Below, one piece after another: positions 5,705 to 13,500 of a stretch of DNA of 19,421 nt; positions within the stretch are counted from its first letter, which is position 1, and each line of letters opens with the position of its first letter. Below the pieces are notes generated by a model. It saw only the letters and a program-made list of their open reading frames with translations, made no database searches and was not told the DNA's origin. This stretch comes from Chloroflexota bacterium (lineage in GTDB: Bacteria; Chloroflexota; UBA4733): positions 1-19,421 of the forward strand of contig JANWJO010000238.1 of NCBI GenBank assembly GCA_025449435.1, written 5' to 3'. The position numbers were made by a program, and so were the translations under genes.

Positions 5705-6867
5705 TCCCGTTGCTGCTCACCGTGGTCGCGGCCCTCAGTGCGGTGGCGTATGTGGTCACGCCGCTGCGGCGTCCGCCGCCTGCTACGCCGGATGGGTCGG
5801 TGGATACGCTGCGCGAACGTCAGGAAGCCGCCGTGCTGGCTCTGCGCGAACTCGACTACGAGCACAGCATCGGCAAACTGGCCGATACCGAGTACTTCCC
5901 ACTGCGCGACCGCTACGCCCGCCAGGCCATGACGCTACTCAAGCAACTCGACCAGCGCGAGCAAGGTCGCGATGAGGCGCTGGAACGCGCCATCGGCCAG
6001 CGCCGTCAGGTGTTGCGCACCACTCCCGCCGCGGCTACCGCCAGCCGCCGGCAGCGCTCTGTTACCCGCTTGCACCCGGCCGTGCTGCCGGGCGCTGCTG
6101 CCGGCATCTTGGTGATCGCGCTGGCGCTGCTCGCCGTGATGGTCCACACCGGCAACGCGCCCGCCACGCCCATCGCCGTGCTCCAGCTCAGTGCACCGCG
6201 CGCCTTGGCCGTCGCGCCCAGTTCGTCGCAACTGCTGGCCGCTGGCGCATCCGGCTTGCTGCGCAGCCAGGATGGCGGCGTCACCTGGCAACCTGTGGCC
6301 AACCCGCCGCTGCCAGGGAGCATCGTGAGCTTGGCGCCCGACCCTGCCGGTAGCGGCGTGTATGCCTTGGTGGCGACAGGCAACCAGAGCACCTCGCTGT
6401 GGCTGTCGCCCGATGGCGGCCAGACCTGGAGCGCCGTCACTCCCGCTCCCCTACTGCCCGCTGGCGCGAGTGCGCTGGCGTTCGCCACCAGTGGTGGCAC
6501 GCCCTACCTGTACGTCGCCACCGCGCAGGGCGTGTCGGCCAGCGCCGATCAAGGCAAGACCTGGGTGGCCACCAACGGTTCGGTGAATGGGTTGCTGTCG
6601 GCGCGCGTCAGCGGCCTGGCCTACGCACCCACCGCCGACCAAGCCGCCGGACCCAACGGCAGCGTGTGGCACGGCCTGCTGTACGCCGCCACCGTGCAGG
6701 GGCTGTACCGCAGCCGCGACGGCGGCCAGAGCTGGTTCGTGGCGCCGCTGGGCGGCCAGTTGGTAGCGGTGGCCAGCGACTTCAAAGCACCCAGCACCGT
6801 GTATGCGCTGGACGTGGGCGGCCGCCTGTTCAAGAGCACAGATGGCGGCGAAACGTGGGGGCGGTAG
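5701..6867 (+). CDS. CcmI-like protein fused to an Asp-box beta-propeller domain
   Basis: A 388-residue protein in three parts. Residues 1-22 are a membrane helix. Residues 36-85 are a CcmI N-terminal-type coiled helix pair (TLRERQEAAVLALRELDYEH, then KLADTEYFPLRDRYARQA). A second membrane helix lies at about 128-148. The rest (160-388) holds five Asp-box/BNR motifs of the form S-x-D-x-G-x-T/S-W at 189-196, 236-243, 281-288, 338-345 and 379-386, each preceded by a short L/V-Y/L-x-S strand. Such repeats build sortilin-, sialidase- or YCF48-like propellers. Classical CcmI instead has TPR repeats that bind the apocytochrome C-terminus, so the propeller probably takes the extracytoplasmic partner-binding role (inference). 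The protein ends right after the fifth box. It overlaps ccmH (ATGA) and runs 13 bases into the chosen ccmA start. Confidence 0.85.
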   Translation: MIPLLLTVVAALSAVAYVVTPLRRPPPATPDGSVDTLRERQEAAVLALRELDYEHSIGKLADTEYFPLRDRYARQAMTLLKQLDQREQGRDEALERAIGQRRQVLRTTPAAATASRRQRSVTRLHPAVLPGAAAGILVIALALLAVMVHTGNAPATPIAVLQLSAPRALAVAPSSSQLLAAGASGLLRSQDGGVTWQPVANPPLPGSIVSLAPDPAGSGVYALVATGNQSTSLWLSPDGGQTWSAVTPAPLLPAGASALAFATSGGTPYLYVATAQGVSASADQGKTWVATNGSVNGLLSARVSGLAYAPTADQAAGPNGSVWHGLLYAATVQGLYRSRDGGQSWFVAPLGGQLVAVASDFKAPSTVYALDVGGRLFKSTDGGETWGR

Positions 6868-7610
6868 CGCTTGAGCAGTCGCAGCCTGGCAGCGTGCCGG
6901 TGGTGCTGGCGTACCAGGTCAGCCGGCGCTACCCCGCCAACTTGGTGCTGCGTCCACTCAGCTTCCGGGTGGACGCTGGCGAACGTGTGGCGCTGTTGGG
7001 CCCCAATGGTGCCGGCAAGTCCACGCTGCTGCGCATGCTGGCCACGTTGTTGTCGCCCACCGCTGGCAGCTTGCGCCTGTTCGGCCTCGACCCTGTGCGG
7101 GATGGGCAGGCGATCCGCGAGAAAGTGGGCTTCCTGGGCCACCACAGCATGTTGTATGGTGAACTCACCGCCGCCGAGAACTTGCATTACTACGCCAGCT
7201 TGTACGGCTGTGCGGATGCCGCCGAGCGCGTGGCGACTGCTCTACAATCAGTCGGGTTGAGTCAGCGCGCGAACGACCAGGTGCGCACGTTTTCACGCGG
7301 CATGCAGCAACGCCTGTCGCTGGCCCGTGCCCTGCTCCACCGTCCGGAATTGCTACTGCTGGACGAGCCGGAAGCCGGCCTCGACGCGCAAGCGCAGGAG
7401 TTCTGGCCGGCCCTGCTGGTGGAAGGCGCGCAGGCACCAGCTACTGTGGTGTTCACCTCCCACCAGATCGAGCGCGCGCTCGGCCTGGCCCGCCGGGCCA
7501 TCGTGCTGGTACGTGGCCGCGCCGTGTACGACGGCCCCACCGCAGGCATCACCGCCAGCCAGGTGAGCCAGTTGTACAGCGCGAGCATGGGCAAGACCCG
7601 TGGCGCTTGA
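6855..7610 (+). CDS. ccmA: Haem exporter ATP-binding protein CcmA
   Basis: The ABC ATPase of the CcmABCD haem-handling complex, which releases holo-CcmE from CcmC. With the GTG start at 6855 it has 251 residues. Walker [10 protein letters not shown] is at 49-57, the signature-like SRGMQQRL at 147-154, Walker [13 protein letters not shown] ends with D170-E171, and the switch histidine is H203 in [20 protein letters not shown] fits the CcmA Q-loop region. The start is uncertain: no strong ribosome binding site is seen, and GTG codons at 6894, 6900 and 6903 are alternatives just before the conserved core. The segment VALEQSQ near the start resembles the beginning of CcmB at the DNA level. It overlaps ccmB by 11 bases. 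Confidence 0.94.
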   Translation: MGAVALEQSQPGSVPVVLAYQVSRRYPANLVLRPLSFRVDAGERVALLGPNGAGKSTLLRMLATLLSPTAGSLRLFGLDPVRDGQAIREKVGFLGHHSMLYGELTAAENLHYYASLYGCADAAERVATALQSVGLSQRANDQVRTFSRGMQQRLSLARALLHRPELLLLDEPEAGLDAQAQEFWPALLVEGAQAPATVVFTSHQIERALGLARRAIVLVRGRAVYDGPTAGITASQVSQLYSASMGKTRGA

Positions 7611-8328
7611 ACAGTCGCTTGCGCCAGCGCGCGTACACGCCACGCCCTCTCGCCTGCCGCGCTTTGTCCGCCAGACACTCACGGTGGTCCGCCGCGACGT
7701 GCTGGCCACCTGGCGCAAGCGCGACACGCCGGTGTCCATGGTGGTGTTCGCGCTCCTGGTCCTGCTCATCTTCAGCTTCGCCTTCGACTTGAGCCCCGAT
7801 ACCCCGCCGGAGACGATCAGCGGCGTGCTGTGGTCGGCGCTGATCTTTGGCGGCATGCTCGGCCTCGGTCGCGCCTTCGCCGCCGACCGCGAGCAGGGCA
7901 CGCTGGATGGCTTACTGCTCGCGCCCATCGACCGCTCGGCTATTTACCTGGCTCGGCTCATCAACACCGTGCTGCTCATGCTGGTGATGGAGGTCGTGAC
8001 GCTGCCAGCCGCCGCCTTCCTGTTTAATGTGCCGGTGTGGCGGCCACAAGTCGTGCTGGCGGTGCTGCTGGGCACGCTGGGGTTTGCAACGGTGGGCACG
8101 CTGTTCGCCGCCATCGCCGCCAACAGCCGCGCCCGCGACGTGCTGTTGCCGGTGCTACTGCTGCCCGCTGCCATGCCCATCATCCTGGCATCGGTCGAGG
8201 AGACCACCGCGGGGCTGTCCACCCCCAGCCTGCTAGCCAGCCCGCCCTGGATCAACCTGAGCGTGGCCTACTGCGTCCTATTCCTTATCATTGGCATGAT
8301 CACGTTCGAATTCGTGTGCGATGAATAG
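7600..8328 (+). CDS. ccmB: Haem exporter permease CcmB
   Basis: A 242-residue integral membrane protein with about six helices. The CcmB family signature FAADREQGTLDGLLLAPIDR followed by YLARL lies at about residues 91-115. The following NTVLLMLVMEVVTLPAAAF and PVLLLPAAMPIILASVE helices also fit the family. It pairs with CcmA as the membrane part of the ABC complex that works with CcmC and CcmD. The start is GTG 7600, 11 bases before the ccmA stop. The length from there agrees with the usual 220-240 residues, with an N-terminal tail of about 20 residues before the FVRQTLTVVRRDVLATWR entry. Confidence 0.95.
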   Translation: MALEQSLAPARVHATPSRLPRFVRQTLTVVRRDVLATWRKRDTPVSMVVFALLVLLIFSFAFDLSPDTPPETISGVLWSALIFGGMLGLGRAFAADREQGTLDGLLLAPIDRSAIYLARLINTVLLMLVMEVVTLPAAAFLFNVPVWRPQVVLAVLLGTLGFATVGTLFAAIAANSRARDVLLPVLLLPAAMPIILASVEETTAGLSTPSLLASPPWINLSVAYCVLFLIIGMITFEFVCDE

Positions 8329-8346
8329 CCCGGCAGGCTATCCGCT

Positions 8347-8353
8347 AGGAGGG
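8347..8353 (+). promoter_or_regulatory. ccmC ribosome binding site
   Basis: AGGAGGG, 6 bases before ATG 8360. It favours that start over the in-frame ATGs at 8321 and 8354. Confidence 0.75.
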
Positions 8354-8359
8354 ATGCCG

Positions 8360-9091
8360 ATGGCAACCGTCACTGCCCACCCACGCCTGGCGCTTGCACA
8401 AGGCGCTCTGGGTCCCGTGGGGCTGTGGGTGCTCACCGCCGTGTCGCTGGTGAGCGTCATGGCCACGCTGCTCGCCGCGCTGGTGCTCACCCCGCCCGAA
8501 GCGGTGGAGGGCAACGTGTTCCGCATCTTCTACGTACACGTGCCGCTAGCCTGGCTGTGCTACCTCGCCTTTTTCGTGGTGTTCGCCGCCAGCATCCTGT
8601 TCTTGTGGCGGCGCGACCCAGTGTGGGACCGCGTGGCGCGGGTGGCTGTGGAGATCGGCCTGCTATACACCACGCTGGTGCTCATCGTCGGCTCGATTTG
8701 GGGCCGGCCGGTGTGGGGCGTGTGGTGGACCTGGGATCCGCGCCTCACCAGCACGCTGGTGATGTGGTTCGTCTACCTTGCGTATCTCTTGCTGCGCTCC
8801 TATACGTCGGAGTCGGGGCAATCGGCGCGCTACGCCGCCGTACTGGGCATCGTGGGGTTCGTGAATGTGCCGATCGTGCAGTTTTCGGTAGATTGGTGGC
8901 GTTCGCTACATCCCCAGGCCACCGTGTTGGAGGCCGGGCACCTGGCCCCTTCCATGCTGATCACCATGCTGCTGGGGTTGGGCGCCTTTACGGTGTTCGG
9001 CGTCCTCATCTTTGCCTTGCGCTTTCAACTGGAGACGCTGCGCGACGATGTACACGCCATCCAGCGCCAGCTTGAAGAAGCAGAAGGGTAA
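8360..9091 (+). CDS. ccmC: Haem handling protein CcmC
   Basis: This 243-residue protein with six predicted membrane helices loads haem onto CcmE on the outer face of the membrane. The WWD motif (114-127) reads WGRPVWGVWWTWDP. The two haem-ligand histidines are H60 in FYVHVPLAW and H184 in WWRSLHP, the same numbers as I recall for E. coli CcmC, which supports the start at 8360. That start also has an AGGAGGG site. It lies 31 bp after ccmB and 7 bp before ccmD. The C-terminal LETLRDDVHAIQRQLEEAEG helix is a short cytoplasmic coiled tail. Confidence 0.96.
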   Translation: MATVTAHPRLALAQGALGPVGLWVLTAVSLVSVMATLLAALVLTPPEAVEGNVFRIFYVHVPLAWLCYLAFFVVFAASILFLWRRDPVWDRVARVAVEIGLLYTTLVLIVGSIWGRPVWGVWWTWDPRLTSTLVMWFVYLAYLLLRSYTSESGQSARYAAVLGIVGFVNVPIVQFSVDWWRSLHPQATVLEAGHLAPSMLITMLLGLGAFTVFGVLIFALRFQLETLRDDVHAIQRQLEEAEG

Positions 9092-9098
9092 CACGCCC

Positions 9099-9302
9099 AT
9101 GGATAACCTTGGCTTTCTGGTTGCTGCCTATCTGGCCGTTTGGCTGGGCCTGTTCGGCTACTTGATCTGGCTGGGCACCGGCTTGCGCAACACCAGCAAC
9201 GAACTGCAAGCGCTCAAGGCAAAGGTGCAGGCTAGCGCGCCGCCGGAGCCAGCGGCGCCACCAGCCGAGCCTACGCCCGCCGTCCCAGCCGAAAGGCACT
9301 AG
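9099..9302 (+). CDS. ccmD: Small haem exporter subunit CcmD
   Basis: A 67-residue protein with one membrane helix (about 4-27, LGFLVAAYLAVWLGLFGYLIW), a short polar coil (NELQALKAKVQ) and a Pro/Ala-rich end. Size, topology and position directly after ccmC identify CcmD, which stabilises CcmC and CcmE in the haem-transfer complex. The sequence alone would not be enough because the family is poorly conserved. An AGAAGGG site at 9082-9088 serves ATG 9099. The next gene begins right after the TAG in the same reading frame. Confidence 0.88.
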   Translation: MDNLGFLVAAYLAVWLGLFGYLIWLGTGLRNTSNELQALKAKVQASAPPEPAAPPAEPTPAVPAERH

Positions 9303-9305
9303 CAA

Positions 9306-10511
9306 CTGTTTCGCTGGCTTTTCCGCTTGCTGTTGCCGGGTGCCGTGGCGCTGGCGCTCAGCGCCATCTTGGCCGGCCGCGGCAGCGCCGCCGATGCGGG
9401 CGGCACGATCACGGGCAGCGTGATCGACGGCACCAGCGGCCTCTCTACGCCGCCCCAACTCGGTGGACTCACCATCCACCTGCAGCGCTATCGCAGCAAC
9501 GCTCTGGTGGATGAACTGGTTGGCCAGACCGATGCCAGCGGCCACTTTCGCTTCAGCGGCCTCTCGCCCGACCCCAGCCTGCAACTGTTGCCGGTGGTGG
9601 CGTATGGGTCCATCCAGTATGCCGGCGACCCCGTAACGCTCACGGCCGCTGATACCCACGATGACCCGATCACGGTGTTCGAGACTACAGCGCAAGACCC
9701 CGGCCTGCGCTATACCGACGCCACGCTCGTGCTGGGATCCGTAGACCAGGCGGCGCAGCAGTTGCACTTCCTGGAACTGCTCACCCTCACCAACCCGTCG
9801 GACCGCACGTTCCTGCCGCAAGCCGCCGCCGGTGGTGGGATGCCCGTCAACCTGGTGCGCTTTGCCTTGCCGCCCGGCGCCACCCAGATCAGCGTGTCTG
9901 ACGGCCTGGACGCTAATCAGTTGCTCCAGGTGGACGCGGGCCTGGCGAGCACAGGCGCAGTGCTGCCCGGCGACCACACCATCTCCTTCTCCTTCGTGAC
10001 GCCCTACACGCCCGGTTCGTTGAGCTATGCGTGGAATCTGGTGTACCCGGCAGCGGCGGCCCACCTGTTGGTGGCGGACAATGGCGTGAATGTGACGGCG
10101 CCCGGCATGGCGCAGGGACAATCGTTACAGGAGGACACGCACACCTTGCGGGTGTGGAACGGCGGGCCGCTGGCGGCCGGTGTGCCGGTGAACATCACCT
10201 ATTCCGGGCTGCCCGGTCGCTCGCCGCTGCAGCAGGCGCAACTGTTTGCCGCCACCACCCAGGCGCAAGTGCTAGCGGCGCTGGTGGTGGCGGTCATCGC
10301 GGCTTTCCTGCCGGCGCTGTACCTCTGGCGGCGCCATCCCATTGCCACGCCGCCAGCCACACCCGACGACCTGCTCGACCAGTTGGCCCGCCTGGACGAT
10401 GCCCATGACCGCGGTGAACTGGAGCCGGCCGCCTATGCCCAGCAGCGCCAGGCGCTCAAAGCCGCCTACCTCGCTAGCCAACCACCCGATGCGGTGCCCG
10501 GGGATGAGTGA
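9306..10511 (+). CDS. Exported, membrane-anchored beta-sandwich protein with CcmI-like tail
   Basis: About 401 residues; no named family recognised for the whole. The start is ambiguous. No ATG or GTG fits; CTG 9306 gives MFRWLFRLLLPGAVALALSA, a good signal peptide with a basic n-region and an SAA-type cleavage site near 29, and AAAGG at 9292-9296 is suitably placed. TTG 9327 is the next option but loses both arginines. Residues 33-120 look like a carboxypeptidase-regulatory-like domain (GTITGSVIDG, then GHFRFSGLSPDP). The middle is beta-rich (VNLVRFALPPGATQISVSDG; LPGDHTISFSF). A membrane helix lies at about 322-342. The cytoplasmic tail (354-388, DDLLDQLARLDDAHDRGELE and AYAQQRQALKAAYL) resembles the short helix pair found in CcmI-type and SHOCT-like proteins. 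Its position right after ccmD suggests a Ccm accessory role (inference). Confidence 0.75.
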   Translation: MFRWLFRLLLPGAVALALSAILAGRGSAADAGGTITGSVIDGTSGLSTPPQLGGLTIHLQRYRSNALVDELVGQTDASGHFRFSGLSPDPSLQLLPVVAYGSIQYAGDPVTLTAADTHDDPITVFETTAQDPGLRYTDATLVLGSVDQAAQQLHFLELLTLTNPSDRTFLPQAAAGGGMPVNLVRFALPPGATQISVSDGLDANQLLQVDAGLASTGAVLPGDHTISFSFVTPYTPGSLSYAWNLVYPAAAAHLLVADNGVNVTAPGMAQGQSLQEDTHTLRVWNGGPLAAGVPVNITYSGLPGRSPLQQAQLFAATTQAQVLAALVVAVIAAFLPALYLWRRHPIATPPATPDDLLDQLARLDDAHDRGELEPAAYAQQRQALKAAYLASQPPDAVPGDE

Positions 10512-13500
10512 AATGGGTCGCAGCCCCACCCCTAACCCCGCCCCGGGGACCGGGGCGGGGAACAGGCGCGCTCCCGACGTCGTCTGCATCTTGCTGCTGC
10601 TGGCGCTGGCGTGCCTCTTCTTCTGGCCGGCGCTTATCGGCCAGCGCGTGCTGCTGCCGCTGGACGATTTGCTGTTGCAGTACCCGTGGGGTCCGGTGGG
10701 TGGCGCCGTCGCGCCTGGCTTTACCACGCCGCACAACGGCTTGATCCTGGACATGATCATCCAGAACTATGGCTGGAAGCGCTTCCTGGTGTCCCAACTG
10801 GCCAGCGGCACCATCCCGCTGTGGAATCCCTACCTGCTGGGTGGGACGCCCTTCTTGGCGTCTGGTCAGTACCAGGTGCTGTACCCGCTCAACGTGCTGT
10901 TTCTGGTGCTGCCGGTGGCCTGGGCCTACGGCCCGTACACGGTGCTGCACATCTTCCTGGGCGCGCTGTTCACCTTCCTGTACTTGCGGCTAATCGGCGA
11001 GCAGCGAGCGGGCGCACTGGTTAGCGCCATCACCTTTGCCTTCTGCGGCAGCGTCATCACTAGCGTGCTGTGGCCGCAGATGATTGGTGCGATGGCCTGG
11101 CTGCCCGCCGTGCTGCTGAGCATCGAACTGGTGGCGCGAGCCAAGACCGCCACGAGTGCTGCTGGGGCGGCCGCGTTGGGCGTGGTGGCCATCGCCATGC
11201 AGATCCTGGCTGGCCACCTGGAGATCAGCTTCTACGTGCTGTTTACCGGCGCTGGCTACGCGCTGTGGCGGCTGGTGGGGTTGTTCTGGCAGCGGGAGAC
11301 GCGCCCACTGGCGCTGCGCCAGACCGGGCTGCTGCTGGTGATGGGGCTGGCCGGAACCGGCCTGGCGGGCGCGCAATTGCTGCCGTTTGCCGAGGCCATC
11401 AGCAACAACTTCCGCGAGGGCGCCGCTACGCTGGCCGACGTGCGAGGCTGGGCGCTGCCCATCCGCCAGTTGCTCACCTTCGTGATCCCCGACTTCTTTG
11501 GCAATCCCACGCAACACACCTACCTCGACCTGTTTACGGGCACAACGCAGGCGCTGGGCACCAATGCCGCCGGACAACCCTCCTATCCACCGCAGACCGC
11601 CTTCTGGGGGATCAAGAACTACGTCGAAGCGGCCAGTTATACCGGCATCGCACCGCTGGTGCTGGCGGCAATTGGCCTACTCGGCCGGCGCCACCGCTAT
11701 GCCAGCTTCTTCGCTGTGGCCGCCGTGCTCAGCCTGCTACTGGCCTTCGGCACGCCGCTGTACGCCATCCTGTTCCAGGTGGTCCCCGGATTCAGCCAGA
11801 TTCACACCGCCTTTCGCTGGGTGTTTATTTACTCTTTCTCGGTAGCCGTACTGGCCGGCATGGGCGCCGGTTGGCTCCTGGAACAAGCCCAACGCAGCGA
11901 TCGCCAGCGGCTCATCCTGGCGGCGCGCCTGCTCGCCCTGGCGGTGAGTGCGCTGGCCATGCTGGTGATCGCCGCCACCTGGCTGCTGCGCGGGCGGCTG
12001 GCGGACCTCCTGCAACGCCGCATCGCTGCCGAGATGGCCTTGCCGCGCAGCCAGTGGAATGTCGCCGCCCAGCTCCACGATGGCCAGCAATGGTTCTCCT
12101 ATCTCTGGCCCCACGCCGCCTGGGCCGCCGCCATGCTCGCCGCTGCTGGGGCCGCCATCTGGCTTGCGTTGGGCTGCCGCACGCGGCGCGCCGCTTTGGT
12201 GGCCTTACCGCTGGTGGTCGCGCTGGACCTGTTTGTGGTGAATGGGTCGTTCAACACCATGTCGGACCCCCGACTGCTCACGCTCATCCCGGCCAGCACC
12301 GCCGTCACTGCGCCCGCCGCCCCTGACGAGCCGCCCGCCACCGTGCTGCTGCGATCGCTGGCGGCCAAGCAGCCGCCCTTCCGTATCGCCGCCTACGGTC
12401 CCGATGGCGTCCTCAACCCCAACTCCGCCATGCTGTACGACCTGCAAGATGTGCGCGGCTACGACACCATCGTGCTGCGCCGCTATGCCGATTTCCTCAA
12501 CCTCATCGAGCCCCAACTGGGCAACCTGAACCTGTATAGCCAGACAACGTCCAGCTTCAACAAACCCGCCACGCTGAGCAATGGGTTGTTCGACTTGCTC
12601 GGTGTGCGCTACATCCTCACCACCAAGCCACTGGATAATCCGCTGTACACCCGCCTGCTCGCAGGTCCGGTGCAGGTGTACGAGAACAGTGGTGTGTTGC
12701 CACGCGCCTTTATGGTGTACCGCGCTACCGCCGTGCCCAACACCGCCAGCGCGCTCACAGCGGTGGGAGCGGCAGGCTTCCAACCCGCCGTCGAGGCCGT
12801 GGTAGAGGGGCCAGCGTCGCTCACGCTCAGCGGCTCAGCTACCGGCAGCACTGTGACCATCTCGCGCTACCAGTCCAGCACGGTCCAGCTTGATGTCACC
12901 ACTCCCAGTGCTGGCTACCTCGTGCTGGCCGATACGTACTTCCCGGGCTGGACCGCGCGGTATCAAGCCGCGGGCAGCACCACTAGCTGGACTAGCGTGC
13001 CCGTGCTGCCGGCCGACGAAGCCTTCCGTGCCATTGAGTTGCCCGCCGGCCACTGGACCGTTGAGTTTCGCTACCAGCCGCTGGCGTTCCGGGAGGGGCT
13101 GGTGGCGTCGTCGCTCAGCCTGGGCGTGCTGCTTCTGCTGGCGGCGGGCTGGCTGTGGGGAACGCTCAATCGCACCCTAGACTTGCAAACTAACGCGGCG
13201 CAGCGCATCGCCAAGAACGCGATAAGCCCGATGCTCAGCACGCTGAGTAACAAGGTGCTCGACTTTGGCTTCAACATCTTCACCGCCGTCATCATCGGCC
13301 CCGACGGGATTGGCCGCTTCGCCGAGGCGGTGTCGTTGGTGCTGCTGGCGGGCACGGTACAAGATTATGGCTTGGGCTCCGCCACCATCCGCGACGTGGC
13401 GCGCGACCGTAGCCTGGCCACGCGCTACTTCACCAACACGCTGCTGCTGCGCCTGGCGCTGGCGGTAGCGTCATTGCCGGTGCTTGCGCCGATCGTGTGG

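Noticed and set aside
11070..12326. 418-codon frame inside the YfhO fusion
   Set aside because: It is a GC-driven alternative frame with an Arg/Ala/Gly-rich product and no family features, while the main frame shows YfhO motifs throughout.
13140..13204. Separate start for the flippase part of the YfhO fusion
   Set aside because: Only a TTG is near, with no ribosome binding site, and the frame continues unbroken from YfhO.
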